DNA of 64,000 nt, taken from the NCBI RefSeq assembly GCF_034263275.1, contig NZ_CP139559.1:1922001-1986000 (forward strand). The letters run 5' to 3'. The translations under genes and the position numbers were made by a program. Source of the DNA: Mucilaginibacter sp. cycad4. GTDB taxonomy: Bacteria; Bacteroidota; Bacteroidia; Sphingobacteriales; Sphingobacteriaceae. The notes under the pieces were generated by a model. The model ran no database searches. It had not been told where the DNA came from and worked only from the letters and a program-made list of their open reading frames with translations. Below are positions 17,862 through 26,949 of the stretch, in pieces (position 1 is the stretch's first letter; each line of letters begins with the position of its first letter).

Positions 17862-18617
17862 ATGAAAATAGTAGTAATAGGCGGAAGCGGGCTTATAGGT
17901 TCGCAGGTAGTTAGCAAACTTACCCAGCTTGGCCATGAAGTTATAGCTGCTTCGCCGGCAACTGGTGTAAATACAATAACAGGCGAAGGCCTTGCCGAAG
18001 CTTTGAACGGAACAGACGTTGTTGTAGACGTTGCAAACTCCCCCTCGTTTGAAGATAACGCAGTAATGGAGTTTTTCAAAACATCTGGCAAAAACCTACT
18101 TACCGCCGAAATTGCGGCAGGCGTTAAGCATCACCTCGCGTTATCGGTTGTTGGGACAGATCGTTTACAGGATAGCGGTTATTTTCGCGCAAAACAGGTG
18201 CAGGAAGATCTGATCAAAGCTTCAGGTGTTCCTTATTCAATTATACACTCCACACAGTTTTTTGAGTTTTTGAGTGGGATAGCCAATGCGGCAACAGACG
18301 GCGATACTGTTCGCCTGTCGCCGGCTCATATTCAGCCTATAGCATCTGCCGATGTAGCTGCCGCGGTTGCTAAAGTAGCGTTGATGGAACCCCTTAATGC
18401 CATTGTAGAAATAGCTGGCCCTGATAAGTTCAATCTTTCAGATCTTGTTCAGCAATATTTAGTCAAAAATGGCGATCCGCGTAAAGTTGTTGCTGATGTA
18501 CACGCAAGCTATTATGGAGTAGAACTGAATGACAATATGCTGGTACCGGGCAAGGACGCAAAAATCTTCAATATTAACTTCGAAAATTGGTACATCAATC
18601 AGCCTAAAAAGGCGTAG
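17862..18617 (+). CDS. NmrA-like NAD(P)-binding SDR-family protein
   Basis: A 251-residue Rossmann-fold protein of the atypical SDR / NmrA-like type. The N-terminal nucleotide site is VVIGGSGLIGSQVVSKL (GGxGxxG). Further typical segments are VVDVANSPSFED, HHLALSVVGTDRL, YFRAKQVQEDLIKASGVPYS and HSTQFFEF. Proteins of this kind are annotated as quinone oxidoreductase-like or redox sensors. It lacks a clear YxxxK catalytic pair, so an enzymatic role is uncertain. A rho-independent terminator follows at 18644. Confidence 0.85.
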   Translation: MKIVVIGGSGLIGSQVVSKLTQLGHEVIAASPATGVNTITGEGLAEALNGTDVVVDVANSPSFEDNAVMEFFKTSGKNLLTAEIAAGVKHHLALSVVGTDRLQDSGYFRAKQVQEDLIKASGVPYSIIHSTQFFEFLSGIANAATDGDTVRLSPAHIQPIASADVAAAVAKVALMEPLNAIVEIAGPDKFNLSDLVQQYLVKNGDPRKVVADVHASYYGVELNDNMLVPGKDAKIFNINFENWYINQPKKA

Positions 18618-18643
18618 TTCATCTTTTTTGTTTTATGGTTTAG

Positions 18644-18680
18644 GCGCTCGTCATACTGAAAATGGCGGGTGCTTTTTTTT
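18644..18680 (+). terminator. Rho-independent terminator
   Basis: GCGCTCGTCAT (18644-18654) pairs with ATGGCGGGTGC (18662-18672) through 11 bp including three G-T pairs, followed by eight T residues. It ends the NmrA-like transcript. Confidence 0.75.
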
Positions 18681-18883
18681 AAAAAATATCCGCTTTATAT
18701 AGTGTAAGACAGCGCCCGGCTACCAAATATGGAGTGATTTAAATGCGTTTGTTATTGTAATTTTCTGATTATTAGGTTATTGTATTATGGTATGTGAGTT
18801 GCAAAAGTAATGTTACCCTGCTTAAGCCAGTCTGTTCAGACATTTAATGAAAGGCGGCAGATAACTTTTAATTAAAAAATAAA

Positions 18884-20353
18884 ATGCTTCCTTACCACAG
18901 CCTGATTGTTATCGATAAAGAAAACCAGCTGCCTGTTTACAGGCAAATTACCAATCGCCTGATAGGTTTGATACGGGAAGGATTGATCCCGCCCGGCACG
19001 TTCTTTCCCGGCACACGGCAAATGGCCGAATTTATAACCGTTAACCGCAAAACAATTATCAATGCCTACGAAGAGCTAATGACTGAGGATTGGATTGAAC
19101 CGGTAGACCGGAAAGGTTACAGGGTAACTCCGGAGCTTCCGGTAATTAAGCCACGATCGTTTCAGCCGCCAAACCCTTTTTCATCTACCGATAGCATTAC
19201 TTCCAGAAACCTTGCCTTACAAAATCCGCTGCAACCGGAGCACCGGGCAACCAAAAGTTCGGATATTGTTGTCAATGACGGCTTTCCGGACCCGGAGCTT
19301 GCACCCTTTAATGAGATCAGTAAAGTTTACCGGGACAAAACCACCAGTTCGAGAATTAAACAGTTGATGTGTTTGAGAGATCAGGGCGGCCTTCCGCTAC
19401 TCAAAGAAGCAACCGCTTTATTCTTAAAGGAAACCAGGGGTTTAAATATCAGGAAGGACGACCTGGTAATTACCCGAGGGGCACAGATGGCTATTTATAT
19501 AGCGGCTACAGTATTGCTTACCAAAGGCGATCATGTAGTAGTGACAGAACCTAATTATCGTTATGCTGATGAGATCATTGAAAACACAGGAGCCCGCATC
19601 TCAAAAATAGGAATTGACGATGAGGGGCCCGACCTGGAACAACTGGAGCAGATCCTTAAAAAGTTGCCGGTAAAAATGCTTTATATAGTTCCTCATCTGC
19701 ATCATCCTACTACCATAACAATGTCGGCTAGGAGAAGACAGCAATTACTTCAATTGATTGAACAGTACGGGTTTTATGTAATTGAGGATGATTACGGTTA
19801 CGATTTTCATTACACCAATAATCCCATCCTTCCGTTGGCCAGCGGCCCTCATGGCGGTAAAATAATTTACATAGGGTCGTTTACGAAGCTGCTTGCTCCG
19901 TCAATAAGGGTTGGCTATATGATAGCTGCGCCCGATATAGTAAAAAAAGCAACCGATTTAAAGCGTTTGATTGATTTAAGAGGGGATACCTTTATCGAGT
20001 TTATGCTGGCGCAGATGATCATCAACGGAGATCTGGTTCGGCACATTAACCGGTCGAATAAGCTATACGCCCGGCGTTGCGATTTTATTTGTGATCTGTT
20101 TACCAAAAAATTATCGCACGCTGTCCAATTTACCCGACCGCTTGGCGGGATGGCCATATGGCTAAGGTTTAAGCCCCAATATCCTATAAACAAAATAATT
20201 AACGATGCCGCTTATGCAGGGCTTTGTATGATCGGTATGTCATTCAGACTTCCGGGCAATCCGAACGATAATGGGATCCGGTTTGGGTTTGGCTCGCTCT
20301 CCGAAGAAGAGATTTCAAAAGCTGTGGATATCCTGGTCAAGTTAACTTCTTGA
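18884..20353 (+). CDS. MocR-family regulator (GntR HTH + aminotransferase-like domain)
   Basis: A 489-residue PdxR/MocR-type transcription factor. Residues ~12-80 form a GntR winged helix (PVYRQITNRLIGLIREG, then TVNRKTIINAYEELMTEDWI). Residues ~120-489 form a fold-type-I aminotransferase domain with VIEDDYGYDF and the PLP-binding lysine, Lys335, in GSFTKLLAPSIRVGY. Such proteins bind PLP and often control vitamin B6 or amino-compound metabolism. No pyridoxal gene is adjacent; the next gene, 134 nt away, is the ferritin-like/CDGSH protein, which it may regulate. Confidence 0.93.
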   Translation: MLPYHSLIVIDKENQLPVYRQITNRLIGLIREGLIPPGTFFPGTRQMAEFITVNRKTIINAYEELMTEDWIEPVDRKGYRVTPELPVIKPRSFQPPNPFSSTDSITSRNLALQNPLQPEHRATKSSDIVVNDGFPDPELAPFNEISKVYRDKTTSSRIKQLMCLRDQGGLPLLKEATALFLKETRGLNIRKDDLVITRGAQMAIYIAATVLLTKGDHVVVTEPNYRYADEIIENTGARISKIGIDDEGPDLEQLEQILKKLPVKMLYIVPHLHHPTTITMSARRRQQLLQLIEQYGFYVIEDDYGYDFHYTNNPILPLASGPHGGKIIYIGSFTKLLAPSIRVGYMIAAPDIVKKATDLKRLIDLRGDTFIEFMLAQMIINGDLVRHINRSNKLYARRCDFICDLFTKKLSHAVQFTRPLGGMAIWLRFKPQYPINKIINDAAYAGLCMIGMSFRLPGNPNDNGIRFGFGSLSEEEISKAVDILVKLTS

Positions 20354-20439
20354 TTTTGACTTGCAAATGCGAATAAAGCATTTGCTATCGCTGTTAATAC
20401 AAATGCGTGGATTACCTGGAGGTATTCATCTGGTCCCCT

Positions 20440-20467
20440 TTTGGCAGGAGTGGCTTCAATAATTTTG
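20440..20467 (+). promoter_or_regulatory. Candidate promoter of the ferritin-like/CDGSH gene
   Basis: TTTG (20440-20443) and TAATTTTG (20460-20467) are 16 nt apart, and the start codon is at 20488. The -7 box is a perfect TAnnTTTG; the spacing is slightly short. Confidence 0.5.
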
Positions 20468-20487
20468 CTAATTAAAACATCTAAAAT

Positions 20488-22530
20488 ATGAATAACCCAA
20501 GTCAACGTGAATCGGCAGTTAAAGACGTAGAAAGCAGGGAGGAACTTATTTATTTACTCTCAAGGGCAGCTGAATTGGAACATGGTTTGGCCTGCGTTTA
20601 TCTCTACGCGGCATATTCCCTAAAATCGAACATTGACGAAGGGGGAATGACAGAAGAGCAACTTACCATGGTTAAAACCTGGAAACGAAAGCTGGCCATG
20701 GTGGCGGTTGAAGAGATGCTGCACCTTGCACAGGTTAACAATATGCTTACGGCTATAGGCGGTGCGCCTAATTTTAAGCGGGCTAATTTCCCGTTGCCCA
20801 TATCTGCTTTTCCCTTTGGTATTAAGTTAACACTCGAACCCTTTTCGCTTGCAACAATTGAACGGCTGGTAATATTTGAACTTCCCGAAGAGGGGGTATT
20901 GGAACCGGTTTTACACGCTAAGTATGATGAGCTCCGTAATAAAGTTGTCAGAGAACAGGAATTGGAATACGCTGAATTGAAACCCCGGCAGTTCAAGGCC
21001 GAGCCGGAACTTGTAGCACGTTTTGGCCCCGAGGCATTTAAATTTCAGGAACCCTATGAAATTGATTTTACAACTGTAGGAGAGTTTTACCACAAGGTAG
21101 CATCAGGTTTTAAATGTATACCAGAAGACGTGCTGTTTATTGGACCAAAGGAAGCGCAGGCAAATGCCCGCTATGTTGATCTGAGCGGGAAATTGATTTC
21201 GGTGGTAAACCGGGAATCGGCATTGCAGGCCATTGAAATGATTGTGGAGCAGGGAGAGGCCCCAACACAACAGCACCCCGACTGTCATTTTGAGGTATTT
21301 GATACCGTCAGAAATCAGTTCATCAACGAAATGGAAAAAGCCGCGAATAGCAATGCCATATTTGACCCGGTAAGAAAAATGGCCTCAAACCCCATGACCC
21401 GGTTTTATGACGACGCTACTGGAGGGACCTTGATACTTGATGGAGATACGCATTGTGCGGCCGATATTTTTAACATGAGTTATGATACCATGTTGCAGAT
21501 GCTGCTCCGCTTTTTTGCCCATACGGACGAAACCGAGGAGGAACTGGAAATGTTATCAAGGGCCACGCTTCGGATCATGACCACCGTGATACGCCCAATG
21601 GGCGAGGCGCTTGCCAAAATGCCTCTCGGCGATCCGGCGAATGATGCATTAATGGCCGGTCCGGGATTTGGGTATAACCGGGACATAACCTTGTTGCCGC
21701 ATAAAGAATCGGCATGGGTGTTTTTCTGCGAACGACTTTTTAACCTTGCCAAAGAAGCTACAGCATTGGCCGAACAAAAAACTTCACCGCCCGAAGTTAA
21801 AGAGGCTTCGGCCGCGTTGCAGGCGCTTTCCGAGCTTTTTATAAAGAAGACAGCGCAGGCACAAAAAATAATTCCGAAGGTTGAATTTGCCGAACCTGCA
21901 AAACTCGAGCCCGAAATTAATCCCTCTGCCAACGGGCCGTACCTTGTAAAGGGAGTTGACAATTTGCTGAACTCGAAAGGGGAGCGGCTACCTGCCGAGC
22001 CTCAAATGGCTTTGTGCCGTTGCGGCGGCTCGGCAAATAAACCGTTTTGTGACGGAACCCATGCCCGCATAGGCTTTGATAGCAGCAAACTACCCGGACG
22101 AACGCCGGACAGACTTGATAAATATCCCGCTACTGATTTTACGGTGTGCGATAACCGCGGTATCTGTCAGCATTCGGGCTTTTGTACAGATGAACTGCCC
22201 GAAGTTTTTAGACTTGGAAAAGAACCTTTTGTTGATCAAACCGCAGCCGGCGGCGAAAGGATCAGTCAGCAAACTAAAAAATGCCCTTCGGGTGCACTGA
22301 GTTTCAACTTTGCTAAGCCGGGCTTAAACCTGCCTGTAATTAACGAACCTACCATTACGGTTTCAAAAAATGGCCCATATCGTATAAAAGGGAGCATAAA
22401 ACTCGACGCCGGATTTCTGGCAGGCGCATCAAAGGAACACTACACACTGTGCCGTTGCGGTGGTTCAAAAAACAAACCGTTTTGCGATGGAACACACTGG
22501 TATAACAATTTTACTGATGATAAAAACTAA
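20488..22530 (+). CDS. Ferritin-like protein fused to CDGSH, Fer4_19-type and second CDGSH domains
   Basis: A 680-residue multidomain protein. Residues ~10-230 are a VioB-type ferritin-like domain (ELEHGLACVYLYAAYS, then EEMLHLAQVNNML), whose Glu/His residues would bind a metal pair. A helical region with TRFYDDATGG follows (~285-450). The C-terminus carries three small iron-sulfur modules: CDGSH 1 (CRCGGSANKPFCDGTH, ~residues 510-525), a Fer4_19-like segment with Cys at CDNRGICQHSGFC and KKCPSG (~550-600), and CDGSH 2 (CRCGGSKNKPFCDGTH, ~655-670). It is cytoplasmic, with no signal peptide. A redox or oxygenation role is likely; the substrate is unknown. Confidence 0.88.
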   Translation: MNNPSQRESAVKDVESREELIYLLSRAAELEHGLACVYLYAAYSLKSNIDEGGMTEEQLTMVKTWKRKLAMVAVEEMLHLAQVNNMLTAIGGAPNFKRANFPLPISAFPFGIKLTLEPFSLATIERLVIFELPEEGVLEPVLHAKYDELRNKVVREQELEYAELKPRQFKAEPELVARFGPEAFKFQEPYEIDFTTVGEFYHKVASGFKCIPEDVLFIGPKEAQANARYVDLSGKLISVVNRESALQAIEMIVEQGEAPTQQHPDCHFEVFDTVRNQFINEMEKAANSNAIFDPVRKMASNPMTRFYDDATGGTLILDGDTHCAADIFNMSYDTMLQMLLRFFAHTDETEEELEMLSRATLRIMTTVIRPMGEALAKMPLGDPANDALMAGPGFGYNRDITLLPHKESAWVFFCERLFNLAKEATALAEQKTSPPEVKEASAALQALSELFIKKTAQAQKIIPKVEFAEPAKLEPEINPSANGPYLVKGVDNLLNSKGERLPAEPQMALCRCGGSANKPFCDGTHARIGFDSSKLPGRTPDRLDKYPATDFTVCDNRGICQHSGFCTDELPEVFRLGKEPFVDQTAAGGERISQQTKKCPSGALSFNFAKPGLNLPVINEPTITVSKNGPYRIKGSIKLDAGFLAGASKEHYTLCRCGGSKNKPFCDGTHWYNNFTDDKN

Positions 22531-22548
22531 TGAAAAACTATTGGCAAT

Positions 22549-23449
22549 CTGAGAAGCTGTTTAAAAACGGATGAAAAAAAGTGTTATGTGTTAAAAAGTG
22601 AATAAAAAGGCCATCGCTTTTTGCGCGAATAAATACTAATTGTGAATAACGACAAACCGATTAGTATGACAAATTATCCAAGCAATTTAAGCGACGGCCA
22701 ATGGTAAGTTATATCAAAACATTTTGATTCACAACGTAACCGTAAATATCACTTACGAGAGATCATAAATGCAATTCTCTATTTAGTAAAGACAGGGTGT
22801 CAATGGCGCATGCTCCCGAAGATTTTGCCCCCTGGCAACTGGTCTATTATTATTTCAACGCATGGAAAAGGCAGGATGTTTTTGAGATAATTCAGGAAAG
22901 TCTTGTTCAAAAGACAAGATTGAAACAAGGGAAAAAGGAGCAACCGACTGTTGGCATAATCGATGCCGAATCTGTCAAATCAACGTTGGTAAGCAGTGAA
23001 AGCAGGGGCCTTTGACGCGAGAAAGAGGATAAAAGGGATCAAACGTCATATCATTGTGGACACACTTGGAATGGTGCTTGCCGTAGTTATTCAAGGCGCC
23101 TCGGTTCAGGACAAAGACGGAGCGATGGAGGTGATCACTAAGTTATTTGAAACATGGAACGGGGTCATTAAGATATTTGCTGATAATGGTTACCGAGGCG
23201 CACTAATTGAGAAAGTAAAGAACATGTTCAAAATAGTTTTTGAAGTGATCAAAAGAAGCGAGTTACACATCTTTAAAGTACTCCCTAAGCGCTGGATAGT
23301 GGAGCGAACGTTTGCCTGGATTGATACGAATCGAAGAGCAGCTAAAAATTATGAACGATTTAATTCTACAAGTGTAGCCATTGTCCATTTATCCTCCATA
23401 AGTTATTCTCCATACGAATTATGTTGAACCGTTTTAAACAGCATCTCAG
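22549..23449 (+). mobile_element. Degenerate IS5-family insertion sequence
   Basis: About 0.9 kb bounded by imperfect inverted repeats: left CTGAGAAGCTGTTTAAAAAC (from 22549) and right, read as reverse complement from 23449, CTGAGATGCTGTTTAAAACG. Inside is a broken DDE transposase. No clear target-site duplication is seen next to either end. The element lies just after the ferritin-like/CDGSH gene and appears inactive. Confidence 0.82.
22666..23427 (+). pseudogene. IS5-family transposase, one stop and two frameshifts
   Basis: The reading starts at the ATG at 22666 (MTNYPSNLSDGQW) and meets a TAA at 22705. The following frame continues (NRKYHLREIINAILYLVKTG, GCQWRML) until a 1-nt loss near 22815 shifts it to APWQLVYYYFNAWKR. 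A 1-nt change near 23010 shifts it again to DARKRIKGIKRHIIVDTLG, which runs to 23427. DDE landmarks survive (GIIDAESVKS, IFADNGYRG, KRWIVERTFAW). The product cannot be made intact. Confidence 0.88.
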
Positions 23450-23686
23450 CCATTTATACACGTCACCTGTTAATTTATTTGTGACGCTGTATTTCGCCAA
23501 CAAGTCCTTCCATCCTCGAAATAAGGTATAAAATTCGTCTGTTAAACACTTATTAAGTCTGTAAATCAACCCTTTAAACACCGGTATAAGTATTGTTCCT
23601 GCTCATCCCTGATAACTATAGCTTAAACACATCCGGTTTAACTACAGTTTCAACAAACAAAATAATTAATCCTTAAAAATTAAAAG

Positions 23687-24061
23687 ATGAACAGCGAACA
23701 ATTAATTGAATTAACCCGGGAACTAATTTATCATGCAACACATTTTGACGTGCAATACGTTGATAAAGCTTATGCTGATAAATTGCTTATAGTAAAAGTT
23801 GATGAAGATGGCATTGTTGATACCATGAACAAGGAGCAACTCATGGCTTTTATCCAGCAAAACAAAGATTTAAATACCGGGCCGTTTTCTACCAAAACCG
23901 AATATCATTACGCTGTATGCGATGAGAGCATGGGCATGGTGGTAATTACGCGCGAACTTGTATTTGATGGCAAATTGAACAGAAAATATTTCACTGTTAT
24001 TTGGGAATATCTATCGGGCAGATGGCAGGTGGTTAAAGAATCGGCAGTGGTTCGTAATTAA
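23687..24061 (+). CDS. Small NTF2/SnoaL-like hypothetical protein
   Basis: A 124-residue cytoplasmic protein without signal peptide. Its order of an N-terminal helix (QLIELTRELIYHATHFDVQY), a short loop, and then strands ending in FTVIWEYLSGRWQVVKES resembles the DUF4440/NTF2-like fold, where the last strands carry a W-x-x-x-x-GxWxV pattern. Proteins of this fold include polyketide cyclases and unknown stress proteins; no catalytic residues can be named. It stands alone between the IS remnant and the sigma-54 operon. Confidence 0.65.
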   Translation: MNSEQLIELTRELIYHATHFDVQYVDKAYADKLLIVKVDEDGIVDTMNKEQLMAFIQQNKDLNTGPFSTKTEYHYAVCDESMGMVVITRELVFDGKLNRKYFTVIWEYLSGRWQVVKESAVVRN

Positions 24062-24152
24062 AAAATACATAGAACCGTATTTTGCCTCGGTAAGGCTTGT
24101 TATCTTTCATTCGTAAGGGCAAGATACTTACCCCTATTAGCCCTTGCAATTT

Positions 24153-24194
24153 AATAGCCACAACAGTAGATACTACTCTATTGCTGTGGTTATT
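24153..24194 (+). terminator. Possible terminator after the NTF2-like gene
   Basis: AATAGCCACAACA (24153-24165) faces TGCTGTGGTTATT (24182-24194) with two imperfect pairs; only a short T-run follows. This is the only structure seen in the 24062-24399 gap. Confidence 0.35.
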
Positions 24195-24399
24195 TCAGTT
24201 TCTAAACACTCTTCCAATCCGAATAACATTTTACTGAGCAATAAAATGACCTACTTTTTATTTTCCATATCCGGCATTCGAAAAGGCCCCGCACTTCAAT
24301 TTGTTCTTGCCAAAATTACCGCCTTTCCATCTAAGGCTCTGTATTTGGTGTAAAGTCGGCTTGCTCGGCGAAATAAGGTGCAATTAAAGCTTAATAAAA

Positions 24400-24434
24400 A
24401 TTACAAATAATTACAAATCAATTAATTACCAAAT
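24400..24434 (+). repeat. Three ATTAC(C)AAAT direct repeats abutting the sigma-54 promoter
   Basis: ATTACAAAT occurs at 24400-24408 and 24410-24418, exactly 10 bp apart, and ATTACCAAAT at 24425-24434 touches the -24 element. The one-turn spacing suggests a protein binding site on one DNA face, or an AT-rich bendable segment. Confidence 0.6.
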
Positions 24435-24449
24435 GGCACAATGCTTGCA
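24434..24449 (+). promoter_or_regulatory. Sigma-54 (RpoN) -24/-12 promoter
   Basis: TGGCACAATGCTTGCA matches the RpoN consensus TGGCAC-N5-TTGCA at every conserved base, with the required GG-to-GC spacing of 10. The start site would be near 24460, about 84 nt before the 57-residue ORF. It faces the 24544-28428 gene run. Two sigma-54 activators are encoded about 10 kb upstream. Confidence 0.82.
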
Positions 24450-24543
24450 AAAAGTTAAAAGCCGCCCGCTGGTAGTTCAGTATAGCGACACAGATCGGAA
24501 CCGGGCGATAAATCAGGCGTACACAGGTTAAACACTAAAAAAA

Positions 24544-24717
24544 ATGAAAATCGAAAACTGGCTATTCGGATCGCACAGCGATCCACACAAAATGGGCGAT
24601 CAATCGGGAGAAATGCCATCAGAGGATTACGATCCAAATGAAGAAAGCTTTAGCGAAGGGGGCGAATATATGGACGACTCTTTACGGATGGTTGAACAAC
24701 CATTACAGGATGAATAA
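24544..24717 (+). CDS. Small acidic hypothetical protein, first gene after the sigma-54 promoter
   Basis: A 57-residue ORF (ATG 24544, TAA 24715) beginning MKIENWLFGSHSDPHKMG. It is rich in Asp, Glu, Ser and Pro, strongly acidic, with no membrane segment or signal and low predicted order. Not recognised. Its place directly after the sigma-54 promoter supports it being real. A role as an induced small stress protein or a regulator of its operon partners is only inference. Confidence 0.55.
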   Translation: MKIENWLFGSHSDPHKMGDQSGEMPSEDYDPNEESFSEGGEYMDDSLRMVEQPLQDE

Positions 24718-24754
24718 AGCAAACTGATTATATCATCCTAAAAAAGTTACCGCC

Positions 24755-24835
24755 ATGAACGAGTATCTATTATCATTCCGCAGAGATTATCAGGCCAAAG
24801 AACTACAACCCACGGCCGGACCTGAAACCCGGTAA
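24755..24835 (+). pseudogene. Truncated YCII-like N-terminal fragment
   Basis: A 26-codon ORF begins MNEYLLSFRRDYQAKELQPT, which resembles the first strand and loop of YciI-family (YCII) proteins as found in Bacteroidota, then ends at a TAA at 24833. The rest of the domain is not present. It could be a relic of a lost YCII gene or a short translated ORF coupling translation to the esterase that starts 37 nt later. Confidence 0.4.
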
Positions 24836-24871
24836 CAAATAAACCTTTACAAAAAACAAGCATTTACAGAT

Positions 24872-25870
24872 ATGAAAACTAAAGAACCCAAACAAACCAT
24901 TCAGGATTATGCTACCGACAGCAAGCTATCCGGGCAGGTAAAAGACTTTTTGAAAATATTGAACAATCCGGAGAACCCACCGGTTGAAAGCATGACTAAG
25001 GAAGCCGCCCGGCAGGTATTAATAGACGCGCAGGCATCGGTAGATGTTGATTTATCAGGTATTGACGAAACTGAAAAACAAATTACCGCCGATGGCTTCA
25101 ACATCAAATTAAATATCGTAAGGCCTGCTGGCAATAACGAAAAACTCCCTGTATTTATTTTTCTACATGGCGGCGGCTGGATCCTGGGCGACTATCAAAC
25201 GCACAAACGCATGGTGCGCGACATTGTTGTACTAAGCGGATTTGCCGCGGTGTTTGTAAACTATACCCCCTCTCCCGAGGCAAGATACCCTCAGGCTATT
25301 AATGAAATTTACGCAGCCACGAGGTGGGTAGCCGAAAACGGGCACCAGATCAATGTTGACGGCAATAATATGGCCATTGTGGGCAATAGTGTAGGCGGTA
25401 ATATGGCTACAGTAATCGCTATGTTGGCTAAAGAAAAAAAAGGCCCGCAAATTAGGCTCCAGGTAATGCTTTGGCCTGTTGCAGATGCAAAGTTCGATTC
25501 AAGATCGTACCAAAAGTTTGGGACCGACCGTTTTTTAACTTCCGCGATGATGCAGTGGATGTTTGATCAATATGCTCCGGATAAAGAACAGCGCGAAGAA
25601 ATATACATTTCGCCATTAAATGCTACCCTTGAGCAATTACAAGGGCTTCCACCGGCATTACTCATTGTCGCGCAAAGCGATATCTTACGTGATGCCGCAC
25701 AAGCTTATGCACAAAAACTTGACGCTGCGGGTGTGCCAATAACCTCTGTTCGCTACAATGGTATGATTCACGATTTTGGATTACTAAATGCCCTTGCAAG
25801 CTTGCCTCAAACACGTTCTGCTTTTTACCAGGTGGCTACTGAGTTAAAACGATACCTGAAACCGGCCTAA
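24872..25870 (+). CDS. Alpha/beta hydrolase, hormone-sensitive-lipase-like esterase
   Basis: A 332-residue serine hydrolase of the HSL family. The oxyanion motif HGGGW is at residues 99-103, the nucleophile Ser173 in GNSVGG, with Asp270 (QSDILRD) and His300 (MIHDFG) as the likely remaining triad. No signal peptide. HSL-like enzymes cleave short acyl esters and some lactones; the natural substrate is unknown. It is 14 nt before the bestrophin gene in the run behind the sigma-54 promoter. Confidence 0.9.
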   Translation: MKTKEPKQTIQDYATDSKLSGQVKDFLKILNNPENPPVESMTKEAARQVLIDAQASVDVDLSGIDETEKQITADGFNIKLNIVRPAGNNEKLPVFIFLHGGGWILGDYQTHKRMVRDIVVLSGFAAVFVNYTPSPEARYPQAINEIYAATRWVAENGHQINVDGNNMAIVGNSVGGNMATVIAMLAKEKKGPQIRLQVMLWPVADAKFDSRSYQKFGTDRFLTSAMMQWMFDQYAPDKEQREEIYISPLNATLEQLQGLPPALLIVAQSDILRDAAQAYAQKLDAAGVPITSVRYNGMIHDFGLLNALASLPQTRSAFYQVATELKRYLKPA

Positions 25871-25884
25871 CAATTTATTGAATT

Positions 25885-26892
25885 ATGCACGCCGGAAAAT
25901 CATATAAACTACCAGAGTTCCTGGTTTGGACAAGGAGGAAAATATACAAGCTTTTTGTTCTTGGCCTGGTACCTGTTATGCTTTACCAGGTGTTGGGATT
26001 TAAATGGCTTGATATTCCCTGGGCAATTATAGGATTGGTTGGTACAAGCGCCGCTTTTATAGTTGGTTTCACTAATACTCAAACCTACCGGCGAACTGAC
26101 GACGGGCAACAAATATGGACCAGCATATTTAGTCAAAGCCGGGCGTGGGGACTAATCAGTCGCGATTTTTTTAATAATCCCGAAAAAAGCAAACTGCTGA
26201 TTTATCGTCACATGGCTTGGCTCACGGTGCTGCGCTATCAGTTACGGGAAGAGCGCATTTGGGAAAGTGTAAATAAAAAGCATAATGCCGAGTACCAGCA
26301 ATACTACACCGTGCCCGAATGGAAGACAACATTGGAGAGTGAGCTTATAAATTATCTTTCAGATCATGACCTAAGGCATATCCTCGGCACCAATAATAAA
26401 GCTACCCAACTCCTGGCTTTACAAAGTGAAACCATTAAGCAATCATATGAGCAGGGTGAAATTGTTGTACTGCAATTTGTAGAAATGGAACGCGCCATCC
26501 GCGATTTTTATATGCAGCAGGCTAAAGCCGAACAATTAAAAAATTCGCCATACCCCCGCCAGTATGCTATTATCAATACCTTTTTTGTTTGGCTGTTTTG
26601 CATCATCCTTCCTTTTGGTATGCTAAAGGATTTTGACCAGCTCAATAACGAGGTACAAGGCATAATGAAAGGATACATGGTTTGGCTCGTAGCACCTTTC
26701 AGCACGCTCATATCATGGATCTACACATCCCTTGAACAAGTTGGCGAAAGCACCGAAAACCCGTTTGAAGGCAGTCCCAATGACGTGCCCATTTCGCAAA
26801 TGAGCCGAAGTATTGAAATTGAATTGAGAGAGTTTTTGGAAGAAAAGGATTTGCCTATCGAGTTAACAGCTCAAAATAATATTGTGATGTAG
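25885..26892 (+). CDS. Bestrophin-family (UPF0187) channel
   Basis: A 335-residue membrane protein. Membrane segments lie at ~27-45 and ~47-65 and again at ~225-245 and ~265-285, with a large cytoplasmic helical part between. Family signatures are the early RRKIYKLF segment, SQSRAWGLISRDFF, and the membrane pair around TFFVWLFCIILPFGML. Bacterial bestrophins are pentameric channels, some conducting cations and others anions. Co-expression with an esterase and an AhpD-like protein suggests envelope or ionic stress, by inference. Confidence 0.88.
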   Translation: MHAGKSYKLPEFLVWTRRKIYKLFVLGLVPVMLYQVLGFKWLDIPWAIIGLVGTSAAFIVGFTNTQTYRRTDDGQQIWTSIFSQSRAWGLISRDFFNNPEKSKLLIYRHMAWLTVLRYQLREERIWESVNKKHNAEYQQYYTVPEWKTTLESELINYLSDHDLRHILGTNNKATQLLALQSETIKQSYEQGEIVVLQFVEMERAIRDFYMQQAKAEQLKNSPYPRQYAIINTFFVWLFCIILPFGMLKDFDQLNNEVQGIMKGYMVWLVAPFSTLISWIYTSLEQVGESTENPFEGSPNDVPISQMSRSIEIELREFLEEKDLPIELTAQNNIVM

Positions 26893-26949
26893 GTGTTTTG
26901 CGCTTTCAAACCCGGAAACACAATTAATGAACCTAAAAATAATTTGAAG

